The notes under the pieces were generated by a model. The model made no database searches. It was not told the origin of the DNA and saw only the letters and a program-made list of their open reading frames with translations. 59,676 nucleotides of DNA from Deltaproteobacteria bacterium (lineage in GTDB: Bacteria; Myxococcota_A; UBA796; JAFGLY01): NCBI GenBank assembly GCA_016927815.1, contig JAFGLY010000048.1:1-59676 (forward strand). Direction: 5' to 3'. Of the stretch, positions 16,801-24,803 are shown piece after piece. A program made the translations under genes and the position numbers. Each line of letters starts with the position of its first letter. The first letter of the stretch is position 1.

Positions 16801-17673
16801 TCACTCCACGTTGGCGGCCTGCTCCCGCATCTTCTCCAGGAGCGCCTTCATCTCCACGACGAGTCGCGCCGCGGAGGCATCGGGGACCTTGGACCCCACC
16901 GTGTTGGTTTCCCGACCCATCTCCTGGAGGAGGAAGTCCATCTTCCTGCCCACGCCCTCCGAGGCGTGGAAGAGTGCGCGAAACTGGTCCACGTGGCTGG
17001 CCAGGCGGGCGATTTCCTCGGAGACGTCGGCCTTCTCGGCCAGGATCGCGGCCTCCTGGGCCAGGCGGGCAGGATCCACACGCTCCTCCAGGAGGCGACG
17101 CAGGCGCTCCTCGAGCCGGGTTTTCAGCAGGCCGGTCACGCGGGTGCGATCGGCCTTCAGGACCCCCAGGAGCTGGACGAAGGCGTCGAGGTGAGTGCCG
17201 AGGTCCCGGGCGAGGGCCTCGCCCTCGGTGGCCCGCATGTCCCGAAGGTGAGCCATCGCGGCCAGGAGGGCCGGCTCGAGCAGGTCCCACTCCCGGCCCG
17301 GGTCGAGGTCCTCGTCCGAGGCCTCGAGCACGCCCGGTTGGGCCACCAGGACATCGAGGGGGATGAGGCCCGGATCCTGCTGCACCCGACGGGCCACCTG
17401 CTGCATGGCCACCTGGTAGGCTTCCGCGAGGCGCAGGTTGGGGGTGACGGTCTGGGGACCCTCCCGGCCCGTGCGGCGAACGGAGCACTCGATCCGGCCC
17501 CGTTCGAAGGCATCGCGCAGGCAGGCGACGATCCGTGGCTCGAGGGGGCCGTACTCCCGCGGCACCCGGAGGGCGATGTCGCGGAACCGGTGGTTCACGC
17601 TCCTGAGCTCAACGACGAGGTTGACGATGCCGTTCGAGGCTTCGCCCCGACCATAGGCGGTCATGGAGTTCAC
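16801..17673 (-). CDS. yicC: YicC family endoribonuclease
   Basis: A 290-residue protein with the YicC N-terminus SMTAYGRGEA...VVELRSVNHRFRDIALRVPR and the DUF1732 C-terminus (DVSEEIARLASHVDQFRALF ... GRKMDFLLQEMGRETNTVGSK). E. coli YicC is an RNase implicated in small-RNA turnover. The GTG start at 17673 has GGAGG at six to seven bases and gives the usual short lead-in before SMTAYGRG. It heads a tightly packed yicC-gmk-relA operon. Confidence 0.95.
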   Translation of the reverse strand: MNSMTAYGRGEASNGIVNLVVELRSVNHRFRDIALRVPREYGPLEPRIVACLRDAFERGRIECSVRRTGREGPQTVTPNLRLAEAYQVAMQQVARRVQQDPGLIPLDVLVAQPGVLEASDEDLDPGREWDLLEPALLAAMAHLRDMRATEGEALARDLGTHLDAFVQLLGVLKADRTRVTGLLKTRLEERLRRLLEERVDPARLAQEAAILAEKADVSEEIARLASHVDQFRALFHASEGVGRKMDFLLQEMGRETNTVGSKVPDASAARLVVEMKALLEKMREQAANVE

Positions 17674-17780
17674 GGGCGGCCTCCGATTGGATCGCGATCA
17701 CCGGGATCGACGGCAGACCCCGGGCCGTCGAGGTGCGGATCGCAGGGGGTGTCGTCCACAGCGGCCGACGCGGATGCCTA

Positions 17781-18818
17781 TCAGCGAGCCTCCTCGCAGG
17801 CGAGGCGGGTCCCGGACTCGGCGCAGATCCAGCCCCCCCGATCCCGGACCTGGAGCGTGACGGAGCGGCGCACCCCGCCCAGCACCGCGCTGGCCTCGCA
17901 GGATCCCGGCACCACGTTCCAGAGCACGCAGGACGGATCGCAGACGACCGGGTCGGAGCCCTCGCACCGGACGGTGGGGGAGATTCCCGCCCTGAAGACG
18001 AACTTGACCTTTTCGATGCGGGATCCGTCCGACTCGGCCGACCTGGATCCCGGAACCCGGGCCACCTCGAAGGACGGATCGTGGTCCGGCTGGACCGCGG
18101 GATGCTGGGACTGCCCCGTGGCCTGGGGCACGGCACGTACGAGGTGGCGGAGCACCTCGCCGCTGGTCACGCGGCCGTCGCCCGAGGTGTCCGCGGCCGC
18201 GCCCAGAGCCTCCACGAACGCGGCGCTGAAGGCCCTCGGGGTGCCGACCTCCCGCGGTCCCGCCGACGCGATGACGAGCGTGGACCGCCCCAGGGACGGC
18301 CAGTGCTCCGGCTGGGGGCCGAGCAGGGCCAGACCGCCCAGGGATCCGCAACGGGCGGCGTCGGTGGCCACCACGATCCGGCCCGCGTGGACGGATGCGC
18401 GTACGTGGGCCGCCAGGTCCGCGACGGGCCAGGACGTGTGCTCCACGGCGTCGGGATCCGTGTCGTGCAGGAGCAGGCGCGGCTCGCCGAAGTCGCCGCC
18501 GATCCCGTGCCCGACGAAGTACAGCAGGAAGAGGTCCTGAGGCCCCGTCCGGGGTCCGATCTCCCGGGCCAGGACCGCCTCGAGGTGGGCCCGGGTCGCA
18601 CTGGCGTCGGTGTAGAGGCGGACCTGGTCGAATCCGGCCCGCTCGAGGGCTTCGGCCACCCGTGTGGCGTCGTCGCGTGCACCCTCCACGGGGAGGATGG
18701 GGCCCAGCGCGCCGTAGTCCTCTACGCCCACGACCACGGCCAGACGACGAGGAATCGCCCCCGCCGCGGGGGTTGCCGCGAGGAGCGCGACGAGCGCCAG
18801 GGCGGCCCTCTGCCTCAT
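17781..18818 (-). CDS. Secreted caspase-fold (peptidase C14-like) protein without canonical catalytic Cys
   Basis: 345 residues with a signal peptide (ALALVALLAATPAAGA). The caspase-like p20 fold spans about residues 25-215: RLAVVVGVEDYGALG, LFLLYFVGHGIGGDFG (catalytic His conserved), then RIVVATDAARCGSLGG where active homologues have LDACFSG. The Cys position is Ala, and a Cys sits two residues later. An EF-hand-like loop (DTSGDGRVTSGEVLRHL) follows, as in many bacterial caspase homologues. The C-terminal about 100 residues hold three clustered Cys (CEGSDPVVCDPSCVLW) of unknown fold. ATG 18818 overlaps the stop of the membrane protein upstream (ATGA), so the two are probably made together. 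Protease activity is doubtful. Confidence 0.82.
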   Translation of the reverse strand: MRQRAALALVALLAATPAAGAIPRRLAVVVGVEDYGALGPILPVEGARDDATRVAEALERAGFDQVRLYTDASATRAHLEAVLAREIGPRTGPQDLFLLYFVGHGIGGDFGEPRLLLHDTDPDAVEHTSWPVADLAAHVRASVHAGRIVVATDAARCGSLGGLALLGPQPEHWPSLGRSTLVIASAGPREVGTPRAFSAAFVEALGAAADTSGDGRVTSGEVLRHLVRAVPQATGQSQHPAVQPDHDPSFEVARVPGSRSAESDGSRIEKVKFVFRAGISPTVRCEGSDPVVCDPSCVLWNVVPGSCEASAVLGGVRRSVTLQVRDRGGWICAESGTRLACEEAR

Positions 18819-19429
18819 GGCGCTCCGGCGCTGGCCTCCTCCCCGGGCGCGGTGCCGACCGGCGCGGGGATCCCACCCGAAGCCTCGTCCAGGCCCGCGG
18901 CCTCCCCCGTCGGCGGTGGGGCCTCACCGCTCTGGGCGGCCTCGTGGGCGCGGGTGATGTTGGCCAGGATCCTGGAGATGTCCCCCTCGGTGTACTTCCC
19001 CGTCATCTCCTCCAGGATCCGACTCTCCTCCTCCAGCGCGGCCTTCCGGGCTTCCTCCGTGCCGTCCGCCCGGTTGGCCGAGCGCAGGGCACGGGCCACG
19101 GTGCGGGCCTTGGAGGCGTCCTCGTCGTTGCCCTGCCCGGCCATCAGGTTGCCGAGTCGCATCCAGCGCTTGGCGACGGTCTGGACGTGCTGGTAGTACG
19201 GCGTGGTGCGCCGCACGGCCCGCTCTTCGGCCGCATCCCGCTTGGCGGGGGCGAGATCGTAGTCCACCGCGGACTTCCGTGTCTTGACGACCTTGGAGGG
19301 CTTCTCGATCGAGGTGCGGTCCACGCCGGATGGCTTGTCCGCATCGCCGCCGCCCGAGGGAAGCAGCAGGATGAGCGCGAGGGCGACACCAGCGATGATG
19401 GCCAGGACGAGGACGATCTTGCGGTTCAC
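18815..19429 (-). CDS. Single-pass membrane protein, partner of caspase-fold gene
   Basis: 204 residues: an N-terminal anchor (IVLVLAIIAGVALALILLL, about 5-23), then a charged helical region (about 40-150) and an Ala/Pro/Glu-rich tail. No family recognised. GTG 19429 has a weak AGGG upstream. A strong nested hairpin lies in its leader (19438-19481). Its TGA overlaps the ATG of the caspase-fold gene, suggesting coupled translation and a shared extracytoplasmic role. Confidence 0.75.
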   Translation of the reverse strand: MNRKIVLVLAIIAGVALALILLLPSGGGDADKPSGVDRTSIEKPSKVVKTRKSAVDYDLAPAKRDAAEERAVRRTTPYYQHVQTVAKRWMRLGNLMAGQGNDEDASKARTVARALRSANRADGTEEARKAALEEESRILEEMTGKYTEGDISRILANITRAHEAAQSGEAPPPTGEAAGLDEASGGIPAPVGTAPGEEASAGAP

Positions 19430-19437
19430 GGGGCACC

Positions 19438-19481
19438 CTTCGGTGGGGGGTGGTCCGTGGCGGGCCCACGGTGCACCGAAG
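19438..19481 (-). other. Nested hairpin in leader of membrane-protein gene
   Basis: Outer arms CTTCGGTG (19438-19445) and CACCGAAG (19474-19481) are perfectly complementary over 8 bp. An inner stem CCGTGG/CCACGG (19455-19460 with 19466-19471) closes a 5-nt loop. On the minus strand it ends about nine bases before the GTG at 19429. It could affect translation initiation or act as an attenuator; there is no U-tract, so a simple terminator is less likely. Confidence 0.45.
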
Positions 19482-19604
19482 AGCCTTAACCCCGGAGGGC
19501 ACCCGTGGGGGAGGGGGGACGGTCGAACGTGCAGAGACGCGTCCGCCGGCCGGCGCCCTCAAAGCGGGCCGTCGGGCGCTGGACCCCCCGTCGAGAGGTG
19601 CGGG

Positions 19605-19856
19605 CTACCCCGCGCCGCGGACATCCCGGAACACGCGCTCCACCTCGGGGTGGAGCTGGTACAGGGTGATGACCTGGCCGAAGGTGTTCTTCCACTGGCG
19701 GACACGCTCGCGGGAGACGTGGAACTCGTCCGCGATGGCCTGGCCGCTGGCGCCCGAGGCCAGGGCCTCGAGCAGGTGGCGGAACCGCGAACGGCCGTAG
19801 GTCTTGATGAAGTTCCGGGCGACCCGTTCCCGGCTCTTGGCTGAGGGGATGGCCAT
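19605..19856 (-). CDS. Small helix-turn-helix protein, 83 aa
   Basis: An 83-residue DNA-binding protein. The HTH is GQAIADEFHVSRERVRQWKN (about residues 37-56), reminiscent of sigma region 4 (RERVRQW), flanked by helices SRERVARNFIKTYGRSRF and VITLYQLHPEVERVF. ATG 19856 is preceded by CAGGAGC at about six bases. The gene has its own promoter at 19944-19971 overlapping GTCAAT repeats, so autoregulation is a reasonable inference. It lies upstream of the membrane/caspase pair and divergent from pyk. Confidence 0.75.
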   Translation of the reverse strand: MAIPSAKSRERVARNFIKTYGRSRFRHLLEALASGASGQAIADEFHVSRERVRQWKNTFGQVITLYQLHPEVERVFRDVRGAG

Positions 19857-19943
19857 GAAGTGCTCCTGATCCGGATCGGAAACCGCCGTGCCCAGCGGGC
19901 CGCAGAGCGGTGCGGGAGGACCCGGGGCCTGCGATCCAGGCAC

Positions 19944-19971
19944 ATCCTACCACAGAGCATTGACGTGTCAA
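19944..19971 (-). promoter_or_regulatory. Sigma-70-type promoter for the small HTH gene
   Basis: On the minus strand TTGACA (19971-19966) is followed after 16 bp by TAGGAT (19949-19944). The -35 matches consensus exactly and the -10 matches four of six positions, in a locally AT-richer stretch. The start codon of the HTH gene is about 88 bases downstream. Confidence 0.5.
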
Positions 19972-19978
19972 TGTCAAT
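19959..19978. promoter_or_regulatory. Operator-like cluster of GTCAAT half-sites
   Basis: ATTGAC (19959-19964), two bases, GTCAAT (19967-19972) and GTCAAT again (19973-19978). This is one inverted pair plus a direct repeat of the same hexamer. The cluster covers the -35 of the HTH promoter and lies about 125 bases upstream of pyk, so a bound regulator could act on both divergent genes. The regulator is unknown; the adjacent HTH protein is the obvious candidate. Confidence 0.4.
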
Positions 19979-20103
19979 TCCTGTCCCAGTCTCTAAGGAC
20001 CCATGCGCATCCGGGTCCGCCTCGTGACATCCGATCGTCCGGGCGGTCTCGCGCAGGCCTGCCGGGGTAGGAGGAGGTCGATCCTCGGTCCCCGGGAGCG
20101 TCC

Positions 20104-21552
20104 ATGGCCCCCTCCTCCCCCCGCCGCACCCGCATCGTGGCCACCGTGGGTCCCGCGAGCCGGGACCCGTCCGTCCTGGACGGCCTGGTCGAGGCGGGGG
20201 TGGACGTCTTCCGCCTCAACGCGAGCCACCTCTCGCCCGAAACCATCGTCGAGGACGCCGCACGCGTGCGTGCGGCCGGTCGCCGCCAGGGCCGGCACCC
20301 GGCGGTGCTGCTCGATCTGCAGGGCCCCAAGATTCGCACCGGCCCTGCCCCGTCGCCCCTGGACCTGGCCGGCGGTGAACGCTTCGAGCTCGTGATGGAT
20401 CCCGAACTGCCGGCAGCCCGGGGCCGAGTGGGGACCACCTGGCCCGACCTGGCCAGAGACCTGAGGCCGGGCGACCGCGTGTTCTTCTCGGATGGAGCCC
20501 TGGCCGCACGGGTGGAGGCCGTCGTGCGTGGACCCGGGCCCGCACGCGTGACGCTCCTCGCGGAAGAGGCGGGGAGCATCGGCGCCCACAAGGGGATCAA
20601 CGTGCCGGGTCGGGCGCTCTCGGCGCCAGCCCTCACCGAGAAGGACCTGGCCGACCTCGAGGCCGGGATCGCAGCCGGCGTGGACTGGGTGGCGCTCTCC
20701 TTCGTGCGCCGGGGATCGGACGTCGATCGCCTGCGCCGGGCGCTCCGCCGCATGGGTCGCCCTCATTTGCCGATCTGCGCCAAGATCGAGAAGCCCCAGG
20801 CGCTCGAGGCCCTCGACGCCATCCTCGCCCGGGTGGAGGGGATCATGGTGGCCCGGGGCGACCTGGGGGTGGAGATCCCGATCCCCGAGGTTCCAATCGC
20901 GCAGAAGCACTGCATCGAGGCAGCCAACCGGGCAGGCGTGATCGTCATCACGGCCACCCAGATGCTGGAGAGCATGATCACGGCCCCACGGCCCACGCGC
21001 GCCGAGGCGAGCGACGTGGCCAACGCCATCCTCGACGGCAGCGACGCCGTCATGCTGTCGGGCGAGACCGCCGTGGGACGCTGGCCCCTGGCCGCGGTGC
21101 GCATCATGGACGCCATCGTGCGGGCGGCTGAGGCGAGTGCGTGGTTCCGGCGACCGGACCTCGACGCCCTTCCGGACCACCCGGGTATCGGTCCGACGGT
21201 CGTCCGGGCCGCCTGCTGGGCCGTACGGGAGCATCCGCGTCCGCTCGTGGTCTGGACCCGGTCCGGCGCCTCGGCCGTGGTGGCCTCCAAGTCCCGACCT
21301 CCGAGTCCGCTGTACGCGCTATCTCCCGAGGAGGAGTCCCTGGGTCGCCTGGCGCTGGCCTGGGGCGTCACCCCGATCCTGGTCCCCGAGACGCGCGGGG
21401 CGTCCGCCATGATCGCTGCGGCGTCGCAAGCCGTCCTGGAGCACGGGTATCTCTCCCCCGGCACCGAGGTGGTGATCCTGGCCGGACGCGCCCCGACGCG
21501 CGGCTCCACCAACGTGATGACCGTCGAACGGGTGGCCTTTCCGCGGGGTTGA
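20104..21552 (+). CDS. pyk: Pyruvate kinase
   Basis: Catalyses PEP + ADP to pyruvate + ATP, the last step of glycolysis; 482 residues, normal for the family. Conserved blocks: TRIVATVGPASRD, DVFRLNASH, LLDLQGPKIRTG, PICAKIEKPQALEALDAI (catalytic Lys in IEKP), GIMVARGDLGVEIP (metal site), TATQMLESMI and LDGSDAVMLSGETAVG. The C-terminal allosteric domain is present but compact. GGGAG lies upstream of ATG 20104. The next gene, a phosphatidyltransferase, starts 46 bases after its stop. Confidence 0.96.
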   Translation: MAPSSPRRTRIVATVGPASRDPSVLDGLVEAGVDVFRLNASHLSPETIVEDAARVRAAGRRQGRHPAVLLDLQGPKIRTGPAPSPLDLAGGERFELVMDPELPAARGRVGTTWPDLARDLRPGDRVFFSDGALAARVEAVVRGPGPARVTLLAEEAGSIGAHKGINVPGRALSAPALTEKDLADLEAGIAAGVDWVALSFVRRGSDVDRLRRALRRMGRPHLPICAKIEKPQALEALDAILARVEGIMVARGDLGVEIPIPEVPIAQKHCIEAANRAGVIVITATQMLESMITAPRPTRAEASDVANAILDGSDAVMLSGETAVGRWPLAAVRIMDAIVRAAEASAWFRRPDLDALPDHPGIGPTVVRAACWAVREHPRPLVVWTRSGASAVVASKSRPPSPLYALSPEEESLGRLALAWGVTPILVPETRGASAMIAAASQAVLEHGYLSPGTEVVILAGRAPTRGSTNVMTVERVAFPRG

Positions 21553-21598
21553 CACCCCGACCCCCTCGCAGTAGGGAGTCGCCGAAGTGAGGCGTTCC

Positions 21599-22219
21599 AT
21601 GTCCCTTCCGAACCTGCTCACGGTGTGGCGCTTCCCGGCTGCGGTGCTCTTCCTCGCCTGGTATTTGGCTACAGGGCAAGGAGGCTTCCTCGAGGGGGCC
21701 ATGCCCACCTGGGTGGTGTTCCTGGTGCTGCTCCTCTTGACGGGGGCCGCGGAGATCTCGGACATCCTCGACGGACGCCTCGCCCGAAGCCGGGGCCAGG
21801 TGAGCAACCTCGGCAAGATCCTCGATCCCTACGCCGACGCGACCTACCACCTCACGGTGCTCTTCTGCTTCGCCTCGGACGCCTGGGGAACGTGGGTTCC
21901 GCTCTGGATGGTCATGGTGACCTACTACCGGGAGGCCGTGGTCCACGTGGTCCGCTCGCTGGGTCAGGAGCAGGGGCTCTACATCCACGCCCACTGGACC
22001 GGGAAGGCCAAGACCACGGCGCTGGGGATCGCCAGCGTCGTGATCCTGCTGTGGGCCACGGTCCGATCCGCGATGGGTCTGTCCGGCCCGGCGTTCGGCG
22101 AGGAGATGACCCTGGTCTCCCTGCCCTTCATGTGGATCATCCTCCTCTTCTCGCTCTGGAGCGGTACGGGCTACGCGTGGCGCAACCGCGCCCTCTTCGC
22201 GGGCCTGAAGGCTCGATAG
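21599..22219 (+). CDS. CDP-alcohol phosphatidyltransferase family membrane protein (PgsA-like)
   Basis: 206 residues with several membrane helices. The family signature D-x2-DG-x2-AR-x8-G-x3-D-x3-D is complete in SDILDGRLARSR...GKILDPYAD (about residues 57-83). These enzymes transfer a phosphatidyl group from CDP-diacylglycerol to glycerol 3-phosphate, inositol, serine or similar acceptors; the opening LPNLLTVWRFPAAVLF is PgsA-like. ATG 21599 has GAGG at six bases; a GTG at 21587 overlaps that Shine-Dalgarno and is less likely. Which lipid it makes cannot be told. Confidence 0.88.
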   Translation: MSLPNLLTVWRFPAAVLFLAWYLATGQGGFLEGAMPTWVVFLVLLLLTGAAEISDILDGRLARSRGQVSNLGKILDPYADATYHLTVLFCFASDAWGTWVPLWMVMVTYYREAVVHVVRSLGQEQGLYIHAHWTGKAKTTALGIASVVILLWATVRSAMGLSGPAFGEEMTLVSLPFMWIILLFSLWSGTGYAWRNRALFAGLKAR

Positions 22220-22228
22220 GCCCATCCC

Positions 22229-23026
22229 CTACCCGTCCGGCTCCCCGTGCAGGAGCCTGGCCAGGCGCCGAGCGGCGTACGCCTCCACCTCTTGCTCGAG
22301 CTTGCGGAACAGGGCCACAAGACGCAGCGCGTCCGGCGTGAGCGTCGTGGATCCGCCGCGTCGGCCGCCCGCTCGCGTGGCCACCAGGGGGAAGCCCAGC
22401 GCGGCTTCGCCCTGGCGCACGAGGTCCCACGCGTGGCGGTAGGACAGGCCCACCTCTCTCGCGCCCGCCGCCAGCGTCCCCGAGGCCTCCACCCAGGGGA
22501 GGAGCAGCGCGAGCCCCTCGCCCAGTCCGTGCCGCCCGTCGACCTCCAGCCAGACCTTGCAGCGTGCGCGCAGGATGTGAGCGAACAGGTGAGCCCGCTG
22601 TGCGGCCAGGATCGCGCGGACGGCTTTCCGAAGTGCGGGATCAGGTACCCGGGCTGCCAGAGGCGCGTCCCAGGCCTCCTCGGTCACGTCGCAGGCCACC
22701 ACGAGGTGCGCGCTGTCCTTGAGCGCGTCCGCGTCCGGACGGCGCACCGGAGGTACGACCGGGGCATCCACGAAGACCACGAGGTCCCCACCGCCCTCGA
22801 GGGCGAGCGCGTTGGATTCCACGACGAGGTGCTCGCATGGCGGGGGTGCAGCGAGGAACGCGCGGACCTGGTCGAGGTCGTGGAACAGGCGCACGTCGCG
22901 GTCGGGGCGGTGTTCGCCGTGGCCGTGCTTGACGTGTACGGCCCGGGGCAGGACGCCGAGGAGCCTGCCGGCGATCCAGGACTTGCCCGCGCCCCGGGCG
23001 GCGCCGCACACCACCCAGACCGTCAC
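22229..23026 (-). CDS. MobB-like P-loop protein fused to ModE N-terminal HTH domain
   Basis: 265 residues. The N-terminal half has a P-loop (VCGAARGAGKSWIAGRLL) and a KHGHGEH segment as in MobB, the GTP-binding adaptor of molybdenum cofactor (MGD) synthesis. The C-terminal about 110 residues match the ModE winged helix: VWLEVDGRHGLGEGLALL, GLSYRHAWDLVRQGEAALGF, and a basic RAGGRRGGSTTLTPDALRL wing. ModE controls molybdate uptake genes; joined to MobB it suggests a single cofactor/molybdate-linked regulator. It starts 7 bases after the stop of the small Cys protein upstream. GTPase or DNA-binding activity is inferred from motifs. Confidence 0.8.
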   Translation of the reverse strand: MTVWVVCGAARGAGKSWIAGRLLGVLPRAVHVKHGHGEHRPDRDVRLFHDLDQVRAFLAAPPPCEHLVVESNALALEGGGDLVVFVDAPVVPPVRRPDADALKDSAHLVVACDVTEEAWDAPLAARVPDPALRKAVRAILAAQRAHLFAHILRARCKVWLEVDGRHGLGEGLALLLPWVEASGTLAAGAREVGLSYRHAWDLVRQGEAALGFPLVATRAGGRRGGSTTLTPDALRLVALFRKLEQEVEAYAARRLARLLHGEPDG

Positions 23027-23033
23027 CGCGGAC

Positions 23034-23333
23034 TCACGGAAAGCAGCCCAGTTGGCAGCCGTGGATCTTGATCTCCAGCCGGTTCAACAGCCGCCCGAGG
23101 TCCTTCGCGGAGATCCCGAGGCGGGCGGCCATGCCGAGCGCGATCGGGCACCGGATGGTGCCGCCGGCCGGCAGGGTGCTGGCGTCCGCCTCGTCCGGGG
23201 GTCCCGTGACGGGGAGCAGGACGTGGACCCGGGCCTCGGTGGCGGGCAGGATGGCCAGGGGGATGCCTGCCTCGGTGAGGAACGCCTGGACGTCCGACTC
23301 CAGGGCAGGGGGGAGGGAGATGCCAGGGGGCAT
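23034..23333 (-). CDS. Small Cys-motif protein (CQLGCF tail), partner of MobB-ModE
   Basis: 99 residues; ATG 23333 with GGAGG at six bases. The C-terminus IALGMAARLGISAKDLGRLL followed by KIHGCQLGCFP carries a C-x3-C motif, which could bind metal or a cofactor. The middle resembles a small alpha/beta domain. I recall similar CQLGCF tails in small proteins of anaerobic deltaproteobacteria but cannot name the family with certainty. It is co-transcribed with, and 7 bases ahead of, the MobB-ModE fusion, so a molybdenum or tungsten cofactor role is an inference from context. Confidence 0.7.
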   Translation of the reverse strand: MPPGISLPPALESDVQAFLTEAGIPLAILPATEARVHVLLPVTGPPDEADASTLPAGGTIRCPIALGMAARLGISAKDLGRLLNRLEIKIHGCQLGCFP

Positions 23334-23372
23334 GGAGGACCTCCGGAGCCGGTGTAACCTGGACGGGTCGGG

Positions 23373-24803
23373 GTGCCGGAGGTAGCACGGTCCTGCGTGC
23401 CCCGCTGCCCTTCTGCGCCCTTCCCCGTCCGCATCGAGCGTCTCGAGCTCGGAGGCATGGGTGCGGGCACGGGGCCGGACGGCCAGCCGGTCCTCGTGCG
23501 GGGCGCGCCCCCGGGCGCGATCGTGGACGTGCAACCGTTCGCGCGCCGGCACGGGGTGGTCCACGCCCGGCGCGTCGGGTGCGTGGAGGCCCCGCCCGGC
23601 GCTGTGGTCCCCCGTTGCGCGGTCTTCGGTTCCTGCGGCGGCTGCGTGCTGCAGGAGCTCGACCTGCCCGCCCAGCGGGCCGCCAGGCACGACCTCGTCT
23701 TGAGGACCATCGGCGATCTCGACGGCGTCCGGGTGCATCCGCCCGTAGGTGCAGACCTGGCGTACGGGTACCGCAACCGGGTCGAGCTCACCTACGGCAC
23801 GGATCGCTGGCTGGACCCGGCCGCCCTGGCGGCGGGGGCGCCTCGGGGGGGCCGGTTCCTCGGCTTCCACCCGGCGGGCCGCTTCGACCGCGTGGTGGAC
23901 GTGCGCCGCTGCGAGCTGGTGCCCGAGGGCCTCAACGAGGTGCTGGCCGCGGCCCGGATCCACCTCGAGACCTCCGCCCTGCCCCCCTGGAATCCGCGGG
24001 CGCAGAGCGGGTTCTGGCGCCACCTCCTGCTCCGGATCTCGGTCGACGGCGCCCGCCTCGCAGCGGTCTACACCGCGCCCCCTCAAGGATCCGAGGCGGA
24101 CGCCGAGGTGGAGGCGCTCGCGGCCGCCCTGCCTTCGGGCACGGGCCTTGCGTGGTTCGTGAGCGATCGACCGTCGGACGCCGCCCTGGGTGTGCTCCGG
24201 GCCCTCGTCCGGCCCCCGGGAGCCATCGAGGAGCGCGTGGGCCGGCTGGCCCTGCGCCTGCAGCCCACCTCCTTCTTCCAGACCTCCACCGCCGGCGCGG
24301 AGATCCTGTACGCCACCGTCGCGGCGCTGGCCGGGAGCGGAGATCGCCTGCTGGACCTCTTCTGCGGCGTGGGACCCATCGGCCTGTGGCTCGCACCCTC
24401 CTTCCGGGAGGTGGTGGGGGTGGAGGCGTGGCCGGCCGCGGTGGCGGATGCCGTCCAGAACGCTCGGCGAAACGGGATCGAGAACATCGTGTTCCACGGT
24501 GGACCGGTGGAGGATCGGCTTGCGAGCCTCGCGGCCGACGTGGCGGTCGTGGATCCGCCTCGGGCCGGGCTCCACCCACGCGCCGTCGCGGCCCTCGCCG
24601 CCCTCGGCTTGAGCCGCCTGGTCTACGTGGCTTGCCATCCCCCGAGCCTGGCCCGCGACCGACGCGTGCTGGAGGCGGGGGGTCTCGCCATGACGGACCT
24701 CTGCACCGTGGACCTGTTTCCGCAGACCGGCCACGTGGAGGGGGTGGCGCGCTTTGTCGCCAGGGAGCGACCCCGTCAGGAAGGCCCTCGTCCTACGGGG
24801 TGA
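23373..24803 (+). CDS. TrmA/RlmC/RlmD-family RNA 5-methyluridine methyltransferase
   Basis: Up to 476 residues. A short TRAM-like N-terminus (VRIERLELGGMGAG) is followed by a Fe-S cluster motif PRCAVFGSCGGCVLQ (C-x5-C-x2-C). The SAM-binding Rossmann domain contains LLDLFCGVGPIGLWLA, then DPPRAGLHPRAV and the catalytic-Cys motif VYVACHPPSLARD; the final segment FPQTGHVEGVA is standard. These enzymes methylate C5 of uridines in 23S rRNA or tRNA. GTG 23373 is kept as start, but GTG 23397 is equally possible since the upstream residues look non-homologous and Shine-Dalgarno evidence is weak. Its end overlaps the convergent gene at 24793 by 11 bases. Confidence 0.88.
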   Translation: MPEVARSCVPRCPSAPFPVRIERLELGGMGAGTGPDGQPVLVRGAPPGAIVDVQPFARRHGVVHARRVGCVEAPPGAVVPRCAVFGSCGGCVLQELDLPAQRAARHDLVLRTIGDLDGVRVHPPVGADLAYGYRNRVELTYGTDRWLDPAALAAGAPRGGRFLGFHPAGRFDRVVDVRRCELVPEGLNEVLAAARIHLETSALPPWNPRAQSGFWRHLLLRISVDGARLAAVYTAPPQGSEADAEVEALAAALPSGTGLAWFVSDRPSDAALGVLRALVRPPGAIEERVGRLALRLQPTSFFQTSTAGAEILYATVAALAGSGDRLLDLFCGVGPIGLWLAPSFREVVGVEAWPAAVADAVQNARRNGIENIVFHGGPVEDRLASLAADVAVVDPPRAGLHPRAVAALAALGLSRLVYVACHPPSLARDRRVLEAGGLAMTDLCTVDLFPQTGHVEGVARFVARERPRQEGPRPTG

